A stretch of 8,788 nucleotides of DNA from contig QMVF01000024.1 of assembly GCA_003660965.1 (NCBI GenBank), positions 1 through 8,788 of the forward strand. The letters run 5' to 3'. Below the pieces are notes generated by a model. That model saw only the letters and a program-made list of their open reading frames with translations. It did no database searches and was not told the DNA's origin. A program made the position numbers and the translations under genes. The DNA is from Microcaldota archaeon (GTDB lineage: Archaea > Micrarchaeota > Micrarchaeia > Burarchaeales > Burarchaeaceae). Positions within the stretch are counted from its first letter, which is position 1, and the number at the start of each line of letters is the position of its first letter. This document shows, in pieces, positions 4,088 to 8,788 of this stretch.

Positions 4088-4855
4088 ATGACTTTTGCTA
4101 TAAGAGGTAGGCCGATAAACGATAGGCAGATCGATGCTGCTCAGTTCAGAAAGCATAGGCTGTTTAAGGGAAGAGGCCCGGAGAAGGGCTGTACAGGTAT
4201 CGATGGAACTGTTAATAGGATATTTTTTGACAGGCTCATGAAAGGCGGTCCAAAGTACCTTTTACCTGGGAACAAACTTATCGATGAGGTGGGGCTTGCG
4301 ATTACTGCCCAGAGAATTATGAGCCAGAATGGAAATGAGGGCAAGGCGGAAGTGGTGGAAAGGCTTGTTGACTACTTTGGAGAGGATGAGGCAGCGCATA
4401 TTCTGCTTCTTACTCCAAGGAATGCCATGGAATTCCTAGCTCACAAATCCAATGAGGAATTTGAGGTGAATAAGGAAAGGGAACTGCAGCAGATGGAATT
4501 CAAGTGGCTGAGACTTGCAGAAAATCTTTCCGAGCTGTTAAAGGATTCGGATGATTCGAAGATACAGATGCTCAGATTCCAAGTTCTTAAGCCGTGGGTT
4601 GAAAATGATCCTTCGGACTATGCGATATTGACCTGGGCCGCTGAAATCAAGATCGAGCTTGGCGGGATTTTTGAAGCAGAGGCTGGAGAAGCAATTTCAC
4701 GAGGCAAGTGGGAGGAAAAGCAGGAGCTGGCGCGTGCAATGTACCAGGATGCAAAGAATTATGCAAACAAGGCTAAAAGTTTATGGGAAGCAAATGGAGC
4801 TAAGGAACTGCTGAAGCGGGCAGAAACTGCGCTTGCTAGGCTTCCAAAGGCCTAA
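4088..4855 (+). CDS. Unrecognised helical protein, 255 residues
   Basis: I do not recognise this family. The first about 60 residues are basic and glycine-containing (R-G-R-P-I-N-D-R, K-G-R-G-P-E-K-G, K-Y-L-L-P-G-N-K) with few hydrophobic runs. From about 65 to the end the protein looks almost entirely helical. A long charged helix at about 115-155, with E, K, Q and L periodicity, may form a coiled coil. A helical pair at about 200-252 ends K-R-A-E-T-A-L-A-R-L and is reminiscent of TPR-type repeats. One cysteine (C35); no signal peptide, membrane segment or catalytic motif. It has its own promoter and SD site, and composition like its neighbours gives no sign of transfer. The stop codon overlaps that of the convergent ATPase gene. 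A structural or scaffolding role is only a guess from the helix content. Confidence 0.75.
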   Translation: MTFAIRGRPINDRQIDAAQFRKHRLFKGRGPEKGCTGIDGTVNRIFFDRLMKGGPKYLLPGNKLIDEVGLAITAQRIMSQNGNEGKAEVVERLVDYFGEDEAAHILLLTPRNAMEFLAHKSNEEFEVNKERELQQMEFKWLRLAENLSELLKDSDDSKIQMLRFQVLKPWVENDPSDYAILTWAAEIKIELGGIFEAEAGEAISRGKWEEKQELARAMYQDAKNYANKAKSLWEANGAKELLKRAETALARLPKA

Positions 4856-7437
4856 ACATCCTGCGAGATTACCCCGTGCCCTGTAATCACTTTCTTCAGT
4901 TCAGTGAATGCAAGCACTACCAGCGCAGCCCCTCCTAGAAGCAGCCATTCATTGAGCGTGATGTCTGTTGTGTGGAATATTGGCTGGAGCACTGCAAGGT
5001 GAACTGCAGCCAGTTGCAGAAGGAGCGAGCCTGCAGCTGCAAGGAAGAGGTACTTGTTTGAAAGCAGGTCAAGGAAGAAGAGCTTGCGCGTGTGCAGGGA
5101 GAAGGCAAGGGCTATTTCAATTAGAACCAGTGCAGTGAAGGCCATAGTGCGCGCATGACCCAAATTAGTACCATCATAGTCTAAGAAGAAGGCGGCAAGT
5201 ACAACCATACCAACTATAAGGCCCACTGCAAGCACATTTGAAAAGTACTTAGCATCAAGAATGTTTATGTTCGGATCGCGGGGCCTTCGCTTCATTATGC
5301 CTTCAGCAGCAGGGTCTATGCTCATTGCAATTGCAGGGAAGCCATCTGTAAGCAAGTTCACCCACAGAATTTGAATTGGTACCAAAGGTACGGGAAGGCC
5401 TGCAAGCGCACCTATAAGAATTGCAAATATTTCCCCCACATTTCCGCTTAGCAAGTAGTAGACTGATTTTCTTATATTATCGTAAATTCTCCTTCCCTCA
5501 TGCACTGCATTCACTATAGTGGCAAAATTGTCATCAGTGAGCACCATATCGCTTGCTTCTTTTGAAACATCTGTACCCGTAATGCCCATGGCAACCCCAA
5601 TGTCAGCTCGCTTGAGCGCAGGTGCATCATTCACCCCATCCCCAGTCACTGCTACCACCTCGCCCATGCTCTTAAGTGCGCTTACAATTCGCAGTTTATG
5701 CTGGGGTGAAACGCCTGCATATACATGGGTGGAACTTGCAAGGTGGGAAAGCTCCTGATCCCCGATTTTATCTAGCTGCTCGCCCGTAATCACGTTAGAT
5801 GTATCCAGTCCAAGCTCCCTTGCAATGGCCTTTGCTGTTATTGGCTGATCGCCAGTAATCATCACAACTCTCATTCCTGCCTGCCTGCATACTCCGATGG
5901 CATTCTTTGCTTCTGTGCGTGGCTGGTCTATCATTGCAACCAAGCCTACAAATATGAGTTCCTTTTCAACTGACTTGATTTCAAGCTTTGTGTTTTTTGG
6001 AAGCTTGCGGTAGGCAAGTGCCAGAACGCGGAAGGCATCTTGAGCCAGATCATCATTGACTGCCTCTATGCGCTTGCGCTCCTCCTTGCTGAATGCCACC
6101 TCCTTCCCGTTCTTCAATCTCTTCTTGCACAGGCGCAGAACGCTGGTGGGTGCACCCTTGGTAAGCGCTATTAAAGAACCCATATGCTTGTGAATTGTAG
6201 TCATGCGCTTGCGCTCTGAATCAAAGGTCAGTTCTGAAACTGGCTTGTAGCGCTTCAATTCATCCTCCCTGTCCATACCTCCCTTGTTTGCCAAAACTAC
6301 AAGCGCACCTTCAGTCGGATCTCCTATTATGCTGAACCTTCCTTCCTCGCGGTGTAGGTGTGCTGAGTTGCAGAGCAGTGAGATACGCATTGCTGTTTCC
6401 AGATCGTCGTTTTCCATTGGCTTGATTTTCTTGTCATCAAGTGTAAACTCGCCCTTTGGCTCATAGCCTGCTCCGCTTATATTGTACATCTTTCCGTTTA
6501 CGAAAAGCTTTCTCACCATCATCTCATTGCGCGTAAGCGTACCGGTCTTATCTGAGCAGATCACAGTTGTAGAGCCCAGAGTTTCAACAGCCTTCAGCTT
6601 CCTTACAATCGCATACTTCTGGGCCATCTTCTGCATTCCAAGCGCAAGGCTTATGGTAACTATTGCGGGCAGACCCTCAGGCACAGCTGCAACTGCAAGT
6701 GCTACGGCTATTAGAAATGAGTCTATGAAGCTCAATCCAAGCCTCCAGTTCATGAGGAATACCAGAATTGAAATTGCAATTACAACAAGCGTTAGTTGCT
6801 TGCCCATGTCTTCAAGCTGGTAGGAGAGCGGAGTGTTTTCGCGCTCAACTGTTTGAACCAGTTTTGCTACATTGCCAAAGCGCGTATTCATTCCAGTTGA
6901 ATGAACTGATGCATATGCCTTACCATGGGTAACTATTGTGCCCATGAAAACCTCTTCATCCTCCTTTTTGAGCACCGGCACGCTCTCACCAGTAAGCGCG
7001 CTCTCATCAACCTTCAAATTCATGCTTTCAACCAGCTTTGCATCTGCAGGCACTGCATCACCTGGCTCGAGCACTAGCAAATCACCGGGCACTACCAAGT
7101 GCGCCTCAATATCCTGCACTTCCCCGTCCCTTATCACGGTTGCCTGGGGCGAGACCATCTTCTTCAAAGCCTCAAGCGACTGCTCTGCCTTGCGCTCCTG
7201 TAAGTAGCCAAAGACTGCGTTAAATAGCACTATGAATGCAATTGCGGCTGCATCCAGAAGCTCGCCTAGAAATGCGGAAAATACGATTGCTACTAGAAGC
7301 AGAAGTATCATCACATCCTTGAACTGCTCCAAAAACTTCTGCCAGGCAGGAGGCTTGGGAAGCTCGCGCAGCTTGTTCGGCCCGTACTTTTCAAACCTTT
7401 TGCTAGCCTGCTCGGTGGTAAGGCCCTTTTGCTCCAT
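4852..7437 (-). CDS. P-type Ca2+-transporting ATPase (P2A, SERCA-like)
   Basis: This 861-residue cation pump exports Ca2+ from the cytosol using ATP. The N-terminal cation-ATPase domain is followed by M1-M2 (about 42-80). The actuator domain has T-G-E-S (149-152), and M3-M4 (about 214-262) carries P-E-G-L-P (253-257). The phosphorylation motif D-K-T-G-T starts at D296. The nucleotide domain has K-G-A (427-429), followed by T-G-D (528-530) and T-G-D-G-V-N-D (598-604). Six C-terminal helices follow (about 656-847). SERCA calcium ligands have counterparts at E254 (E309), N666 and E669 (N768, E771), N694, T697 and D698 (N796, T799, D800) and E774 (E908), so both Ca2+ sites appear intact. No C-terminal autoinhibitory extension is present. 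A TATA box 26 nt upstream predicts a leaderless mRNA. Ca2+ is much more likely than Mn2+, Na+ or K+, but only transport assays decide. Confidence 0.93.
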   Translation of the reverse strand: MEQKGLTTEQASKRFEKYGPNKLRELPKPPAWQKFLEQFKDVMILLLLVAIVFSAFLGELLDAAAIAFIVLFNAVFGYLQERKAEQSLEALKKMVSPQATVIRDGEVQDIEAHLVVPGDLLVLEPGDAVPADAKLVESMNLKVDESALTGESVPVLKKEDEEVFMGTIVTHGKAYASVHSTGMNTRFGNVAKLVQTVERENTPLSYQLEDMGKQLTLVVIAISILVFLMNWRLGLSFIDSFLIAVALAVAAVPEGLPAIVTISLALGMQKMAQKYAIVRKLKAVETLGSTTVICSDKTGTLTRNEMMVRKLFVNGKMYNISGAGYEPKGEFTLDDKKIKPMENDDLETAMRISLLCNSAHLHREEGRFSIIGDPTEGALVVLANKGGMDREDELKRYKPVSELTFDSERKRMTTIHKHMGSLIALTKGAPTSVLRLCKKRLKNGKEVAFSKEERKRIEAVNDDLAQDAFRVLALAYRKLPKNTKLEIKSVEKELIFVGLVAMIDQPRTEAKNAIGVCRQAGMRVVMITGDQPITAKAIARELGLDTSNVITGEQLDKIGDQELSHLASSTHVYAGVSPQHKLRIVSALKSMGEVVAVTGDGVNDAPALKRADIGVAMGITGTDVSKEASDMVLTDDNFATIVNAVHEGRRIYDNIRKSVYYLLSGNVGEIFAILIGALAGLPVPLVPIQILWVNLLTDGFPAIAMSIDPAAEGIMKRRPRDPNINILDAKYFSNVLAVGLIVGMVVLAAFFLDYDGTNLGHARTMAFTALVLIEIALAFSLHTRKLFFLDLLSNKYLFLAAAGSLLLQLAAVHLAVLQPIFHTTDITLNEWLLLGGAALVVLAFTELKKVITGHGVISQDV

Positions 7438-7457
7438 GCATTGCTTTCGATGTAGGC

Positions 7458-7470
7458 TATTAAAAATATT
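7458..7470 (-). promoter_or_regulatory. TATA box of the Ca2+-ATPase gene, also T-tract after nre
   Basis: The minus strand reads AATATTTTTAATA. Its centre is about 26-27 nt from the ATPase ATG, predicting a leaderless transcript, and it abuts the stop codon of the upstream repair gene (7470-7472). The T5 run can also end the upstream transcript, so the two genes need not be an operon despite a 32-nt gap. Confidence 0.6.
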
Positions 7471-8633
7471 CAGAAGTCGCTAAGCCTTGCTTGAGGCAAG
7501 ATGCGGCTCCTGCGCTTGTATTCGCTTAGCGGAATTTTTAGCTTGGTTGAAAGGTGCTCTAAAGCATCTGAGAGAGTTGAGAAGCGCTTTGGCATTGAGC
7601 TCATTGCGTGCCGTGCATTTTGCCTTACTTCCCACACCCCCACAGGCACGTTGTACTCCTGCCCAATTTCTCTGAAAATTACAACGCGCGCCTGCCTTCT
7701 GCGCTTTTCGAGTGCTTCCACAACTCCAAGCCTACCTGCATAATAGCCCCCGCCTTCCTCCTCTGCATATCTGGTGCGGCCCTCAAAGGGCTCGTACTCG
7801 TGCTCTATGTTGTAGGTGCGCTTTCCTTCATCCCAGAAGCTGCCCGGCTCCCAAGCTTCGAACTGCTCATACTCCCATCTGCCTGGCATTAGCAGAATTT
7901 CAAAATGGTTGTACAGGAAGTTGGCTGTGTAGACTTGGTAATCTGGAACTTCCGGGTAGGTGCGTATGCGCTCCATTAGCTGCTTTGCAATCATATCATC
8001 TACGGCAGTTATGGACCAGCGCGTTGGCACTAGCTTGCGCGCCTTTTCCCTTCCCAGTATGCCTGCTGAAAGCAGGCGGGTGAGATAATAAACGTCATGG
8101 CCATCTGCATAAAGCTCGCTCGCAGCTTCAGTTGCGCGCACGCGCTCCTCAACCACCTCATCAACCTTCTTCGGAATTGCAGGGTTGTCGCATACCTTGA
8201 ACTCCTTAAGAGGTGCGCTCGAGCCCATTGGCTGCAAGTAGTTTGAAAATGCTAGATGGAAGCGGGGCTTGCGCTTGAATGTGAGCTCTGCATCCACGGG
8301 CTTTACAGACATCACGCCTTCTTGCACTCGCTCCAGGGTGCGCGGCTTTTCATAAATGTTTGACTTGGTCTTGCTCCTTACCATTGAAATCTGCATCTCG
8401 ATTATCCGCGCATAATCCATTCCATACCATTTTGCTGGATTGTCAAGCATTCCGCTGTTCGAGTGTTCGACTGAAACCAGCGGGCCCCAGTTGATGTTTG
8501 GATAGCCCACCCTGCCCACGAAAACATTGGGAGGGGTTGGGCCGAAGAGGTGCTCGCGCTCCTGCATTTTCTGCAGTTCAGCCAAATCTATGCGCTTGAA
8601 GAGCGGGTGCCTGCTGTAATCCACCTTAGCCAT
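7470..8633 (-). CDS. nreA: Nre-family DNA repair protein with C-terminal PIP motif
   Basis: This 387-residue protein belongs to the archaeal Nre family (Nre_N and Nre_C domains), linked to DNA damage tolerance together with the sliding clamp PCNA. Family landmarks are G-P-T-P-P-N-V-F-V-G-R-V-G-Y-P (31-45), N-W-G-P-L (48-52), L-V-P-T-R-W-S-I-T-A-V-D-D (201-213) and E-G-G-G-Y-Y-A-G-R-L-G-V-V-E-A-L (293-308). The last seven residues, Q381-A-R-L384-S-D-F387, fit the PCNA-interacting consensus Q-x-x-L-x-x-F, where Nre proteins carry it. The protein has a single cysteine (C148), so it cannot hold the N-terminal zinc finger that I recall in some longer family members. A TATA box 28 nt before the ATG predicts a leaderless mRNA. 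The biochemical activity of Nre is not established. The symbol follows the family name; the A/B paralogue choice is uncertain. Confidence 0.9.
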   Translation of the reverse strand: MAKVDYSRHPLFKRIDLAELQKMQEREHLFGPTPPNVFVGRVGYPNINWGPLVSVEHSNSGMLDNPAKWYGMDYARIIEMQISMVRSKTKSNIYEKPRTLERVQEGVMSVKPVDAELTFKRKPRFHLAFSNYLQPMGSSAPLKEFKVCDNPAIPKKVDEVVEERVRATEAASELYADGHDVYYLTRLLSAGILGREKARKLVPTRWSITAVDDMIAKQLMERIRTYPEVPDYQVYTANFLYNHFEILLMPGRWEYEQFEAWEPGSFWDEGKRTYNIEHEYEPFEGRTRYAEEEGGGYYAGRLGVVEALEKRRRQARVVIFREIGQEYNVPVGVWEVRQNARHAMSSMPKRFSTLSDALEHLSTKLKIPLSEYKRRSRILPQARLSDF

Positions 8634-8656
8634 GGTTGAATTGAGCGTGGGAAGCC

Positions 8657-8666
8657 ATTAAAAGCG
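8657..8666 (-). promoter_or_regulatory. TATA box of the nre gene
   Basis: The minus strand reads CGCTTTTAAT, centred about 28 nt before the ATG at 8633. No SD precedes the ATG, consistent with a leaderless transcript. Confidence 0.55.
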
Positions 8667-8693
8667 GTTTGAGGCATGGGTGCGGGTGAAAGT

Positions 8694-8788
8694 TCAGGCA
8701 GAGCCGATTCCGAAGATTGCAAGGAAGCTTCTTATGAGCTCATTCAGCCAGTCAAAGAAGCCCTGTTCCTCTTCAGGCGGAGTGTAGG
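8694..8788 (-). CDS. 3' end of an unidentified protein, cut by the right window edge
   Basis: On the minus strand one frame is open from the edge to a TGA at 8694-8696 and encodes 30 residues. They begin Y-T-P-P-E-E-E-Q-G, a proline/glutamate linker, and continue F-F-D-W-L-N-E-L-I-R-S-F-L-A-I-F-G-I-G-S-A, a strongly amphipathic or hydrophobic helix. The other two minus-strand frames stop early. The composition looks like a genuine C-terminus, perhaps a membrane-associated or oligomerising tail. The family cannot be named. The nre start is 60 nt downstream with its own TATA box. Confidence 0.5.
   Translation of the reverse strand, partial: YTPPEEEQGFFDWLNELIRSFLAIFGIGSA

Noticed and set aside
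4852..7437. Many plus-strand open frames of 60-113 codons opposite the ATPase gene
   Set aside because: They are serine/alanine-rich shadows of the ATPase codons and lack start signals.
8061..8077. Perfect 7-bp hairpin (GCCTGCT, GAA, AGCAGGC) inside nre
   Set aside because: It is deep within a coding region with no T-tract or start signal nearby. One such stem in 8.8 kb is expected by chance.
8676..8788. Plus-strand open frame starting at ATG 8676 and running off the right edge
   Set aside because: Its start lies about 15 nt from the nearest TATA-like element, with only a weak GAGG next to it. The opposing minus-strand frame gives a far more protein-like C-terminus.
1..8788. Mobile elements, CRISPR repeats, tRNA or rRNA genes
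   Set aside because: No repeat arrays, terminal inverted repeats, transposase or integrase motifs, or tRNA cloverleaf were seen on either strand. Gene composition looks uniform.

Overview
The window is archaeal. It carries a histone-fold protein related to HMfA/HMfB, a stand-alone TRAM-domain protein, a homologue of the archaeal repair protein Nre, TATA boxes about 25-35 nt ahead of start codons, a mix of leaderless and Shine-Dalgarno starts, and SD sequences (GAGGTGA, GGTGAT, GAGGTGAT) that pair with the archaeal 16S rRNA 3' end. Gaps are very short and two convergent gene pairs overlap at their stop codons, so the genome is compact. A small-genome lineage such as DPANN is possible, but the sequence alone does not decide it. 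No rRNA, tRNA, CRISPR array, insertion sequence or integrase is visible.

Layout from left to right. A gene cut by the left edge starts at 28 (minus). Upstream of it lies a histone with a basic N-terminal tail (88-327, minus). A 111-bp divergent spacer separates the histone from a TRAM protein (439-636, plus). Then come glmS (681-2429, plus) and a ferritin-like diiron protein (2473-2904, plus). The ferritin gene meets a small predicted DNA-binding protein (2901-3170, minus) tail to tail. That gene diverges, across what looks like one shared symmetric TATA box, from a three-gene operon on the plus strand: winged-helix regulator (3241-3561), zinc-ribbon protein with an acidic tail (3567-3872), and a 47-residue very basic peptide (3885-4028). 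Next is an unrecognised 255-residue helical protein (4088-4855, plus), overlapping at its stop codon with a SERCA-like P-type ATPase (4852-7437, minus). Upstream of the ATPase are an Nre-family repair protein with a C-terminal PCNA-binding motif (7470-8633, minus) and the last 30 codons of another minus-strand gene (8694-8788).

Functionally this is a patchwork: chromatin and RNA binding (histone, TRAM), amino-sugar synthesis (GlmS), iron or oxidative-stress handling (ferritin-like), regulation (two predicted DNA-binding genes), cation export (ATPase) and DNA repair (Nre). Most genes appear to have their own promoter. The only clear multi-gene operon is 3241-4028. It contains the least understood proteins here and is the best candidate for an undescribed system: a divergent regulator pair driving a zinc-ribbon protein and a small basic amphipathic peptide.

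A recurring design is that the T-tract just after one stop codon is also the TATA box of the next gene on the same strand. This is seen at four of four such junctions where a promoter can be recognised.
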